This document shows, one piece after another, positions 25,991 to 33,056 of a stretch of 64,000 bases of DNA (positions are counted from its first letter, which is position 1; the number at the start of each line of letters is the position of its first letter). The notes beneath the pieces are model-generated. The model saw only the letters and a list, made by a program, of their open reading frames with translations, was not told where the DNA came from and did no database searches. Source of the stretch: Blautia coccoides (lineage in GTDB: Bacteria > Bacillota > Clostridia > Lachnospirales > Lachnospiraceae); the NCBI RefSeq assembly GCF_034355335.1, contig NZ_CP136422.1:1677001-1741000 (forward strand), in the 5' to 3' direction. The translations under genes and the position numbers were made by a program.

Positions 25991-27121
25991 TTACATGTTG
26001 TGCAGAAATTCATCAATATAGTATAGGGCGGCGCCCACAGGTGGGGCAAGCTGTCCGTGACTGCTCAAAAAGATAAAATCATTCTGCTGTTTGAAGGGTG
26101 AGATGTCTGTGATCATTTGTGTCAGCAGTTCCAGATCCTCCGGGAGAAAAAAGGGGGCCAGATATCCGCTTATGATGACATAGCAGTCCAGCACCACATT
26201 CAGGCTGCAGACTGCAAATGCCAGGTGCCGCAGATAATCCTTCCAGATTTTAGAAAATGCAGGATTACCGAGACGCAGCTCCGCGAAAAAGGAGGGAATA
26301 TCAGTACCGGCAGCATGCTCCAGGCTGTCTGCGGAACAGTAGGTTTCCAGACAGCCCCGTTCTCCGCAATAGCAGAGGGGACCATCGGGATTGATGCACA
26401 TATGTTCGATGGAACCACTGTGCATACCCAGGCCGTTATGTACTTTTCCGTCCAATATGACGGCGCCGCCCAGATTCTGGTTCAGCAGAACAACAATGGA
26501 ATCACGGAATTTTTCCTGATGCCAGGTCTCCAGATAACCGGCAGCCTTGGAGTCGTGCTCCAGACGGCAGGGGTAGGGAATATGGCGGGAAAAATCAGAA
26601 AGCTTCATACCCGTATGGTCCAGTACCCTGCCATAGCTAACCGAAGAGCCGTCAGTGGAGATCAGACCCTGGATCGCGATTGCGGCCCCCAGGATCCGGC
26701 TTGGGGAAAACGCGTATTTTACCGTGAAAGCATTTACCTTTTGCCCCACCTGTTCACAGTAGGCAGAGGAAACCTGGAAAGGGATGGTGTAGGATTCCTG
26801 CTCCAGAATATTGCCGTACAGATCCACAGCGGCAATATGAAGCCTTTTCCTGAGGATCTCAATGCCGAGAGAAATCCGCGCCGTTGGCAGGATGCGGATC
26901 GCCCGGGCCTTTCTGCCTCCTGTAGACTCAAAGCAGCCCTTCCGCTCGATCATACCCTCTTCTTCCAGAAGCTTCAGATTCTGTGTGACAGTGTTCATAC
27001 CCATCTCCAGAGCAGAGGCAATTCCCTGCTTGGAGATGGTCCTGCTGTCATATATGAGATGATATACTTTGCTTTTATTTATTTTTTTTATTTCCATTGT
27101 GGTCATTCCAGTTGTCTTCAT
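25991..27121 (-). CDS. ROK family transcriptional repressor (paralogue)
   Basis: A 376-residue regulator built like the one at 6999: a winged helix (about 15-70, with K-Q-G-I-A-S-A-L-E-M-G-M-N-T-V-T-Q) and a ROK domain with the zinc motif E-H-M, then C-Y-C-G-E-R-G-C-L-E. The two share long stretches, such as L-G-G-A-V-I and V-G-A-A-L, so they are likely an old duplication with different sugar ligands. ATG 27121 has GGGAGGAATTTT upstream. It is divergent from the zinc alcohol dehydrogenase at 27333, its probable target. Confidence 0.9.
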   Translation of the reverse strand: MKTTGMTTMEIKKINKSKVYHLIYDSRTISKQGIASALEMGMNTVTQNLKLLEEEGMIERKGCFESTGGRKARAIRILPTARISLGIEILRKRLHIAAVDLYGNILEQESYTIPFQVSSAYCEQVGQKVNAFTVKYAFSPSRILGAAIAIQGLISTDGSSVSYGRVLDHTGMKLSDFSRHIPYPCRLEHDSKAAGYLETWHQEKFRDSIVVLLNQNLGGAVILDGKVHNGLGMHSGSIEHMCINPDGPLCYCGERGCLETYCSADSLEHAAGTDIPSFFAELRLGNPAFSKIWKDYLRHLAFAVCSLNVVLDCYVIISGYLAPFFLPEDLELLTQMITDISPFKQQNDFIFLSSHGQLAPPVGAALYYIDEFLHNM

Positions 27122-27243
27122 AAAATTCCTCCCGCTGTCTTGCTGATTCTATTTTAGTATGCAGAAAAGAAAAACACAATTACTAATCAAAAGATATAGC
27201 AAAATGAATAAAAATTTATATATAATATTGGCATTATTGTCAA

Positions 27244-27272
27244 TTGTAATCGTTTGTCCTTTGCTATATAGT
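27244..27272 (+). promoter_or_regulatory. Promoter of the zinc alcohol dehydrogenase
   Basis: TTGTAA (27244-27249), a 17-bp spacer and TATAGT (27267-27272). Initiation is near 27279, inside the dyad at 27274-27302. Confidence 0.58.
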
Positions 27273-27273
27273 G

Positions 27274-27302
27274 AACTTATGCGTAATACATAATCATAAG
27301 TT
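27274..27302. promoter_or_regulatory. Candidate ROK operator: AACTTATG-N13-CATAAGTT
   Basis: A perfect 8-bp inverted repeat, AACTTATG (27274-27281) and CATAAGTT (27295-27302), with half-site centres 21 bp apart, two helical turns. It covers the predicted start site of the dehydrogenase gene and is the best candidate site for the divergent ROK repressor. Confidence 0.58.
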
Positions 27303-27332
27303 GGATAATTTATAGTTCAGGAGGATTCGGAT

Positions 27333-28358
27333 ATGAGAAGTGCGGTATTTTACGGAAAACATGATCTGAGGGTGGAAGAGCATGAGGTGCCTGCTGTGGG
27401 CCCCCATGATGTACTGATCCAGGTTAAGGCATGTGGTGTGTGCGGAACGGATGTCCATATCTATGAGGGGGATAAGGGGGCTGCGGAAGTGACTCCGCCC
27501 ACTATTTTAGGGCATGAATTTGCCGGCATCATCAGTGAAGTGGGAAGTCAGGTGAAGAATTACAAGCCGGGAGACCGGGTATGCATTGACCCCAACTGTT
27601 ACTGCGGAGCCTGTGACCCGTGCAGGAATGGGGTTGCACACTACTGTGAGAATATGATAGGATACGGAACTACCGTGGACGGCGGTTTTGCAGAATATTG
27701 CTCGGTAGATGAACGTCAGGTATATCTTCTGGGAGAGAATACCACCTTTGAACAGGGAGCTATGGCAGAACCTGTGGCCTGCTGTCTTCATGGGATCGAC
27801 ATGTGTGAGATCCAGCCCGGACACCAAGTGGTCGTTATCGGAGGCGGAATGATCGGCCTTCTGATGCTTCAGCTTGCAAAGCTGGCCGGAGCAGCTAAGG
27901 TGGCACTTCTGGAGCCGGTGGAAAATAAAAGAGAAGTGGGAAAGAAGCTGGGTGCTGATATCTGCATTGACCCCATGAGAGAAGATGTAAAAAGCCGTCT
28001 GGCAGAATGCGGGATGAACTGGGTGAATGTGGTGATCGAATGTGTGGGACGTCCGTCCACAATTGAGCAGGCCATTGACATAGCAGGGAATAAAGCAGTT
28101 GTGATGATGTTTGGACTGACAAAGCCGGATGAACAGATTGCAGTGAAACCATTTCAGATCTTCCAGAAGGAGCTGGTGCTGAAGGCATCTTATATTAATC
28201 CTTATACACAGAGAAGGGCCTTGGACCTGATCAATTCCGGAAGACTGGATGTGAGCAGTATGGTGTATGAGGTATGCGGGCTTAATGAATTGGAGGATGT
28301 ATTGAGCAGGCCGGAGATAAGGGCCAATGGGAAGTACATTATCTCTCCGGAAAAATAA
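27333..28358 (+). CDS. Zinc-dependent medium-chain alcohol/polyol dehydrogenase
   Basis: A 341-residue MDR enzyme. Catalytic zinc residues are in C-G-V-C-G-T-D-V-H and G-H-E-F-A-G; the structural zinc site is C-Y-C-G-A-C-D-P-C followed by H-Y-C. The NAD motif is G-G-G-M-I-G near residue 169. The acid L-L-E-P after beta-2 suggests NAD rather than NADP. It is closest in layout to sorbitol/threonine-type dehydrogenases. With a ROK repressor next door, a polyol or sugar-derived alcohol is the likely substrate. ATG follows AGGAGGATTCGGAT. Confidence 0.88.
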   Translation: MRSAVFYGKHDLRVEEHEVPAVGPHDVLIQVKACGVCGTDVHIYEGDKGAAEVTPPTILGHEFAGIISEVGSQVKNYKPGDRVCIDPNCYCGACDPCRNGVAHYCENMIGYGTTVDGGFAEYCSVDERQVYLLGENTTFEQGAMAEPVACCLHGIDMCEIQPGHQVVVIGGGMIGLLMLQLAKLAGAAKVALLEPVENKREVGKKLGADICIDPMREDVKSRLAECGMNWVNVVIECVGRPSTIEQAIDIAGNKAVVMMFGLTKPDEQIAVKPFQIFQKELVLKASYINPYTQRRALDLINSGRLDVSSMVYEVCGLNELEDVLSRPEIRANGKYIISPEK

Positions 28359-28370
28359 TGTGATATTGTG

Positions 28371-28414
28371 AGAGCTGCCGGGTGGAAGATGAAAGATTTT
28401 CACCCGGCAGCTCT
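28371..28414 (+). terminator. Terminator after the alcohol dehydrogenase gene
   Basis: A 14-bp perfect stem, AGAGCTGCCGGGTG (28371-28384) with CACCCGGCAGCTCT (28401-28414), and a 16-nt loop. The following sequence is only mildly T-rich. Confidence 0.7.
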
Positions 28415-28510
28415 TATCATGTTCTGTGAAAGTATCCCTTTTTTCCAAATGGAAGCCTGCGTCTTTCTTATGATAATAAAGCTCTGAAAAATACCCAGAT
28501 CAAACAGAAA

Positions 28511-28531
28511 TTATGTGATCTGGTCACATAA
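28511..28531. promoter_or_regulatory. Palindrome TTATGTGA-N5-TCACATAA
   Basis: A perfect 8-bp inverted repeat about 80 bp upstream of the predicted start of the redox operon. It resembles Crp/Fnr- or Rex-type sites (TGTGA/TCACA) but has a 5-bp, not 6-bp, centre. A second 8-bp dyad, CCAGATCA/TGATCTGG (28495-28502, 28516-28523), partly overlaps it. The bound protein, if any, is unknown. Confidence 0.5.
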
Positions 28532-28565
28532 GATTTATAAATATGAAATTTATGGAGAAAACCTA

Positions 28566-28612
28566 TTGACATTTGTAACTGTAACTAATATAATTTCAGT
28601 ATGAACTGTAAC
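28566..28612 (+). promoter_or_regulatory. Consensus promoter of the redox operon with two AACTGTAAC boxes
   Basis: TTGACA (28566-28571), exactly 17 bp, TATAAT (28589-28594): a full sigma-A consensus. The 9-mer AACTGTAAC occurs inside the spacer (28577-28585) and again just after the start site (28604-28612). A promoter this strong with boxes at those places is typical of repression; the Rrf2 protein encoded in the operon is the natural candidate (inference). Confidence 0.75.
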
Positions 28613-28641
28613 AATGAAAATAACAATATGGAGGTTATACC

Positions 28642-29403
28642 ATGAGAAGACGGAGACAGTATTTGGCGGCAATGGCAGTGACAGCAGTGGTAGCGGCCGG
28701 GGTACTTGCAGGTTGTGGAAATAAAGAGGATGATACAGCTAAGACAAAGGCACAGACTGAGGAGAGCGCAGAAAGCCAGAAAGAGGAAAGTGCAGTTTCC
28801 AAAAGCGCAGGCAAGGATGCGTCTGAAGAAAACGTGCAGGCAGAAGAAGAGAAAAAGCAGGACACTGGAACGGACAACAGCCAGGCAGAGACAGCGCAGG
28901 CAGATGCCCAGGCAGATGCCCAGGCAGACAATACAGCAGAAGCGTCTGAGAAAAATGAGATCTTCGGGGAGTTTAAGACAAAAACTCTGGACGGTGAGGA
29001 GGTGGACCAGGATATATTTGCAAAGGCAGATCTGACTATGGTGAACATCTGGGGAACCTTCTGCGGGCCATGTATCAGGGAAATGCCGGAGCTTGGAGAA
29101 CTGAGCCGGGAATATGCAGACAAAGGATTTCAGATGGTAGGCATCATCAGCGATGTGAGCCAGCCGGAAGATGACACGGCACTTGAGATCGTAAAGAAAA
29201 CAGAGGCGGACTACACGCACCTGGTGATTCCCAAGGATGCAAATATGCAGTACAGGATCCTGAAAAACGCGCAGGTAGTGCCCACAACCATCTTTCTGGA
29301 TAAGGACGGCAATCAGGTAGGCGATACTTATCCGGGGGCAAAGAGTAAGAAGCAGTGGACAGCAGTTATTGACGAAATGCTTGAGAAGGTGCAGAATGAG
29401 TAA
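28642..29403 (+). CDS. TlpA/ResA-like thioredoxin-fold lipoprotein
   Basis: A 253-residue lipoprotein. A signal peptide ends in L-A-G-C with Cys25 as lipid anchor. A disordered Glu/Ala/Gln-rich linker (about 28-105) contains short Q-A-D-A repeats. A thioredoxin-like domain (about 110-250) carries Cys141-Gly-Pro-Cys144 in W-G-T-F-C-G-P-C and the cis-Pro loop V-V-P-T-T. It should reduce disulfides or another oxidised partner outside the membrane. ATG follows GGAGGTTATACC. First gene of the five-gene redox operon. Confidence 0.92.
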   Translation: MRRRRQYLAAMAVTAVVAAGVLAGCGNKEDDTAKTKAQTEESAESQKEESAVSKSAGKDASEENVQAEEEKKQDTGTDNSQAETAQADAQADAQADNTAEASEKNEIFGEFKTKTLDGEEVDQDIFAKADLTMVNIWGTFCGPCIREMPELGELSREYADKGFQMVGIISDVSQPEDDTALEIVKKTEADYTHLVIPKDANMQYRILKNAQVVPTTIFLDKDGNQVGDTYPGAKSKKQWTAVIDEMLEKVQNE

Positions 29404-29542
29404 TAGAAGAGCGGCAGTGATCAGAACTCTGCTTCTCGTTACGGCGGCAGCTTTCATAATTTTTGGAGTGAGCCGGGGAGAGGCAGATACGGTACTTACA
29501 AAAGCGATCAATATATGTTTGGAGTGTATAGGAATTGGCTGA
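29396..29542 (+). CDS. CD1871A-type CXXC mini-protein
   Basis: A 48-residue protein: a short basic N terminus, one TM helix (about 8-25) and a C-terminal tail with Cys41-Leu-Glu-Cys44 ending in I-G-I-G. I recognise it as the CD1871A family of small CXXC proteins found beside thioredoxin-like lipoproteins and Fe-S membrane proteins in clostridia. Its ATG overlaps the end of the TlpA gene by 8 nt and its TGA overlaps the start of the next gene. The two cysteines could relay electrons between the membrane Fe-S protein and TlpA (inference). Confidence 0.85.
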   Translation: MSNRRAAVIRTLLLVTAAAFIIFGVSRGEADTVLTKAINICLECIGIG

Positions 29543-30422
29543 TATCTTGCAGAAGATGAAAAACAGGCTGCGGCTCATAGTGCAGGTGGGATTCACTGCT
29601 CTGACAAATGGCTATGTTTTAGGATTTATCAAAGGAAAAATATATAAAGGGCCCACCAAGGCACTGTGTGTGCCGGGACTTAACTGTTACTCCTGTCCGG
29701 GAGCGCTTGGGGCCTGCCCCATTGGTTCTCTGCAGGCAGTGCTGGGGAGCCGGAATTACCGGTTTTCCTTTTACATCATTGGTTTTTTGATCTTTATCGG
29801 TTCCCTGATCGGAAGATTTGTGTGCGGGTGGCTGTGCCCCTTCGGGCTTATACAGGATTTGCTTTACAAGATCCCATTTTTCCGAAAGAGGAAGAACCTG
29901 CCGGGGCATAAGCTGTTAGTATGGCTGAAATATGTGATCTTAGTGGTGTTTGTCATACTGCTGCCTATGTTCTATGTGGATATCATCGGACAGGGAAGTC
30001 CCTGGTTCTGTCAGTTTATCTGTCCCAGCGGAACCTTGACAGCAGGAATTCCCCTGGTACTTTTAAATAATGACCTGCAAGGGGCCGTCGGTTTTCTGTT
30101 TGCCTGGAAGGCTGCAATACTGGCAGTGGTGGTACTTCTTTCCATTATGGTATACAGGCCGTTCTGTAAGTATTTATGTCCTCTGGGAGCGATTTATGGT
30201 CTCTTTAATCCCATTGCCCTGTACAGATATCAGGTGGATGAGACCAAGTGCAATCAGTGCGGAAGCTGTCAGAGAGCCTGCAGGATGGATATCCGTGTAT
30301 GGGAAAATCCCAACAGCAGAGAGTGTATCCGCTGCGGCGACTGTATCAGGAGCTGTAAACGGGGCGCTATATGCACAAGTATAAAAAAGAACAGGAGTGA
30401 GGGTGAGAAAAATGACAAGTGA
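29535..30422 (+). CDS. NapH/YccM-like 4Fe-4S membrane protein
   Basis: A 295-residue polytopic membrane protein with about five hydrophobic helices, Cys-Pro motifs between them (C-G-W-L-C-P-F-G, C-Q-F-I-C-P-S-G, C-K-Y-L-C-P-L-G), and two C-terminal ferredoxin motifs (C-N-Q-C-G-S-C-Q-R-A-C and C-I-R-C-G-D-C-I-R-S-C). It probably carries electrons from a cytosolic donor across the membrane to the CXXC mini-protein and TlpA. Start is TTG 29535, overlapping the preceding TGA; the internal ATG at 29556 has no ribosome site. Confidence 0.87.
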   Translation: MADILQKMKNRLRLIVQVGFTALTNGYVLGFIKGKIYKGPTKALCVPGLNCYSCPGALGACPIGSLQAVLGSRNYRFSFYIIGFLIFIGSLIGRFVCGWLCPFGLIQDLLYKIPFFRKRKNLPGHKLLVWLKYVILVVFVILLPMFYVDIIGQGSPWFCQFICPSGTLTAGIPLVLLNNDLQGAVGFLFAWKAAILAVVVLLSIMVYRPFCKYLCPLGAIYGLFNPIALYRYQVDETKCNQCGSCQRACRMDIRVWENPNSRECIRCGDCIRSCKRGAICTSIKKNRSEGEKNDK

Positions 30423-30843
30423 ATTTGCAATTGCAGTACATGCGCTGGTTTATCTGAACCATAAGCAGGAGACTCTGGCCAGTGAGGAGCTGGCCAAGAA
30501 TGTCTGTACCAATCCTGCACGTATCAGAAAGGTTATGGCAAAACTGAAAAAGAAGGATCTCATTGCAACAAAAGAGGGACAAAATGGAGGGTATCACACT
30601 TCCATGGAGGCGGCAGATGTGAACCTTGCCATGATCTATGACGCATTGGAGACAGAGGCAGTGTGCCCTTCCTGGAAGTCCGGCAATCCTGATATGGACT
30701 GCATGGTGGCCTCGGGAATGGCGGATATCATGGATGACATTTACGGACAGCTCAATGAAGTGTGCAGAGAAAAATTGAGTCAGATCACAATAGAGGATAT
30801 AGACAGAAAGATTTTCCAAGGAAAGAAGGGGAAAGGAAAATGA
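30412..30843 (+). CDS. Rrf2 family transcriptional regulator
   Basis: A 143-residue regulator with the Rrf2 winged helix (M-T-S-E-F-A-I-A-V-H-A-L-V-Y-L at the start, then A-R-I-R-K-V-M-A-K-L and G-G-Y). Downstream cysteines include A-V-C-P-S-W and D-M-D-C-M-V, so an Fe-S cluster or thiol sensing is possible, although the classical three-Cys spacing is not exact. ATG 30412 follows GAGGGTG and overlaps the Fe-S membrane gene by 11 nt. Co-transcribed with the redox genes and likely their own repressor. Confidence 0.87.
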   Translation: MTSEFAIAVHALVYLNHKQETLASEELAKNVCTNPARIRKVMAKLKKKDLIATKEGQNGGYHTSMEAADVNLAMIYDALETEAVCPSWKSGNPDMDCMVASGMADIMDDIYGQLNEVCREKLSQITIEDIDRKIFQGKKGKGK

Positions 30844-32204
30844 AAAAATACGATGCGGTGATTATCGGTTTCGGCAAGGGCGGCAAGACACTGGCGGGTA
30901 AGCTGGCAGGACAGGGGAAAAAGGTGGCAATGATCGAGAAAGATGCGGGTATGTACGGCGGAACCTGTATCAATGTGGGCTGTATCCCGTCAAAATCTCT
31001 GGTCAGAAGCTCCGGACTTGCATTTAATAAGAAAGACGCTTCCCTGGAAGAGAGGGCTGCGGATTATGAGGCGGCTATAGATGAAAAGAGACGGCTCACT
31101 TCCATGTTAAGGGAAAAGAATTTCAAAAAATTGGATGACCTGGCCAATGTGGATGTATACAATGGAACCGCGTCTTTTGTCTCCAACACGGTTGTGGAAA
31201 TAAAGACGTCTGAGGAAACTCTTGAAATTGAAGGAGAAAAAATTTTTATCAATACAGGAGGAACTCCTGTGATCCCGCCCATCAAAGGTCTGGAAGGCAA
31301 TCCCTATGTATACACCAGCGCGGAACTGATGGATCTGAGAGAATATCCAAAGCAGTTGGTGATCGTGGGCGGCGGTTATATCGGACTTGAATTTTCTTCT
31401 ATGTATTCCGGTTTTGGGACAAAAGTAACGGTCCTGCAGGACGGGGAAGTGCTGATCCCAAGAGAAGACAGAGATGTAGCGGAGGCCATTCAGGGTGTAC
31501 TGGAAAACCGCGGCGTGACATTCAAACTGGGAGCACAGATCCAGGAGATTGTCCGGGCAGACGGGCATGCCCGGATAAAACTGACATTCAAGGGACAGGA
31601 GGAAATCCTGGAGGCAGATGCCGTGCTGATCGCAACAGGAAGAAAACCAAACACAGAGGGCCTGCGCCCGGAGCGGGCAGGGGTTGAGCTGAACAGGAGA
31701 GGCGCGGTAGTGGTGGACGATGAGCTGAAGACCACGGCTGACAATATCTGGGCCATGGGAGATGTACACGGGGGCCTGCAGTTTACCTATACTTCCTTAG
31801 ATGATTTCAGAATTATATGGTCTTTGATGAACGGCGGCAGCTATGCCCTTTCAAAGAGAAAGGCGGTTCCCTACAGCGTATTTATCTCCCCGTCTTATTC
31901 CCGTGTGGGAATGAGTGAGACGGAGGCAAAAAAAGCAGGCATTCCGGTGAAAATTGCAAAACTTCCCGCGGCAGCCATTCCAAAAGCACAGGTTTTGAAG
32001 AACCCTCAGGGAATGTTGAAGGCAGTGATCCAGGAAGAGACAGGACAGATCCTGGGAGCAATGCTTCTTTGTGAGGAGTCCTATGAGATGATAAATACCA
32101 TAAAACTGGCCATGGATCTGGGCGCTCCGTATCAGGTGCTGCGTGATCAGATCTATACGCATCCTACCATGAGTGAGGCGTTCAACGACCTGTTTGCGGT
32201 CTGA
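30840..32204 (+). CDS. FAD-dependent pyridine nucleotide-disulfide oxidoreductase
   Basis: A 454-residue class I disulfide reductase, of the dihydrolipoamide dehydrogenase / mercuric reductase type. The redox pair is Cys43 and Cys48 in G-G-T-C-I-N-V-G-C-I-P-S-K. The FAD site is I-I-G-F-G-K-G-G. The NAD(P) site is G-G-G-Y-I-G, and the C-terminal H-P-T-M-S-E supplies the His/Glu pair. It overlaps the Rrf2 stop by ATGA. It lacks E3-type neighbours, so it more likely reduces a thiol partner of the redox operon than lipoamide (inference). Confidence 0.88.
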   Translation: MKKYDAVIIGFGKGGKTLAGKLAGQGKKVAMIEKDAGMYGGTCINVGCIPSKSLVRSSGLAFNKKDASLEERAADYEAAIDEKRRLTSMLREKNFKKLDDLANVDVYNGTASFVSNTVVEIKTSEETLEIEGEKIFINTGGTPVIPPIKGLEGNPYVYTSAELMDLREYPKQLVIVGGGYIGLEFSSMYSGFGTKVTVLQDGEVLIPREDRDVAEAIQGVLENRGVTFKLGAQIQEIVRADGHARIKLTFKGQEEILEADAVLIATGRKPNTEGLRPERAGVELNRRGAVVVDDELKTTADNIWAMGDVHGGLQFTYTSLDDFRIIWSLMNGGSYALSKRKAVPYSVFISPSYSRVGMSETEAKKAGIPVKIAKLPAAAIPKAQVLKNPQGMLKAVIQEETGQILGAMLLCEESYEMINTIKLAMDLGAPYQVLRDQIYTHPTMSEAFNDLFAV

Positions 32205-32215
32205 TGAAAAAATAA

Positions 32216-32243
32216 TTGCTATTTTTCCTGTTTCTGCTATAAT
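32216..32243 (+). promoter_or_regulatory. Promoter of the shikimate kinase gene
   Basis: TTGCTA (32216-32221), a 16-bp spacer and TATAAT (32238-32243). An intergenic repeat word starts 9 bp downstream. Confidence 0.65.
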
Positions 32244-32251
32244 AAAGTCCA

Positions 32252-32267
32252 GTAACGGTTCAGTGCC
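32252..32267 (-). repeat. Short intergenic repeat word in the shikimate kinase leader
   Basis: The plus strand reads GTAACGGTTCAGTGCC; the complement matches the CTGAAC-N-GTTAC core of the other repeats. It lies at the predicted 5' end of the transcript, about 48 bp before the start codon. Confidence 0.5.
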
Positions 32268-32314
32268 TTCTGGCTGATGCGCAGAGGGTCTAGAAAGAGA
32301 AACAGGGGAACAGC

Positions 32315-32836
32315 ATGAGAGACAAGCGAGATTTTGGCTGTAATATTGTCCTGATCGGATTTATGGGAGCGGGGAAATCCACAATTGCCCGCACACTGAG
32401 TGATATGTATGGCCTGGAAGTGGTGGAGATGGATCAGCTTATATCCCAGCGGGAGAATATGAGCATACCGGAGATATTTGAGTCACGGGGGGAGGAATAC
32501 TTCCGTGATCTGGAGACAGAACTTCTGATAGAGCTGCAGAACAGAAAAAATGTAGTCATATCCTGCGGAGGCGGTGTGCCCATGCGGGAGCGCAATGTTG
32601 CGGAGATGAAAAAGAACGGCAGAGTGGCACTTTTATCAGCCTCACCGGAGGTGATCCTGGAGAGGGTAAAGGACAGCCATGAACGTCCTGTCATTGAGGG
32701 CAACAAGACTGTGGAGTACATCAGTTCGCTTATGGAAAAGCGCAGAGAAAAATATATGGCAGCCGCAGATTTTATTGTGGATACGGACAAAAAAAGCGCA
32801 GAAGAAATCTGCAGGGAAATCGTGGGAAAATTGTAA
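32315..32836 (+). CDS. aroK: Shikimate kinase
   Basis: A 173-residue kinase that phosphorylates shikimate in the chorismate pathway. Walker A is G-F-M-G-A-G-K-S-T; the shikimate-binding residues are in E-M-D, F-R-D-L-E and S-C-G-G-G-V-P; the lid Arg lies in E-R-P-V-I. There is a short N-terminal extension. It is monocistronic, with its own promoter and terminator, and no other aromatic-pathway genes are nearby. Confidence 0.92.
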   Translation: MRDKRDFGCNIVLIGFMGAGKSTIARTLSDMYGLEVVEMDQLISQRENMSIPEIFESRGEEYFRDLETELLIELQNRKNVVISCGGGVPMRERNVAEMKKNGRVALLSASPEVILERVKDSHERPVIEGNKTVEYISSLMEKRREKYMAAADFIVDTDKKSAEEICREIVGKL

Positions 32837-32870
32837 ATATTTAACAAAAATATGGGATAATGTTACATAG

Positions 32871-32917
32871 AAAAAGGGCATTTTGTGGTAAAAAAATCTG
32901 CAAAACGCCCTTTTTTT
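32871..32917 (+). terminator. Terminator of the shikimate kinase gene
   Basis: Stem AGGGC-A-TTTTG with CAAAA-C-GCCCT (one internal mismatch), a 15-nt loop, A-rich 5' flank and seven T at 32911-32917. Confidence 0.85.
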
Positions 32918-32949
32918 GCCTTCTTAAGGAGTCTTCAGAAAATGTTTTG

Positions 32950-32978
32950 TTGCCTTTTCGTAAGATTTATAGTATTAT
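32950..32978 (+). promoter_or_regulatory. Promoter of the envelope glycopolymer genes
   Basis: TTGCCT (32950-32955), a 17-bp spacer and TATTAT (32973-32978), about 78 bp before the TTG start at 33057. Confidence 0.55.
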
Positions 32979-33056
32979 TAGTTAGAATTATCGTAGCCAG
33001 CTGATACAGTAAAGTGTAGATGGCTGCGAATTATTAAGAAGAGAAGGTGATAAACC

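Noticed and set aside
26117..27157. 346-codon plus-strand ORF
   Set aside because: Antisense to the second ROK repressor; composition is that of a shadow frame.
27507..28448. 313-codon minus-strand ORF
   Set aside because: Antisense to the zinc dehydrogenase; rich in His/Cys as expected for a complement frame; no domain.
28585..29511. 308-codon minus-strand ORF, Leu/Cys-rich and membrane-like
   Set aside because: Complement of the TlpA gene with its Gln/Glu/Ala repeats; the hydrophobicity is an artefact of that composition.
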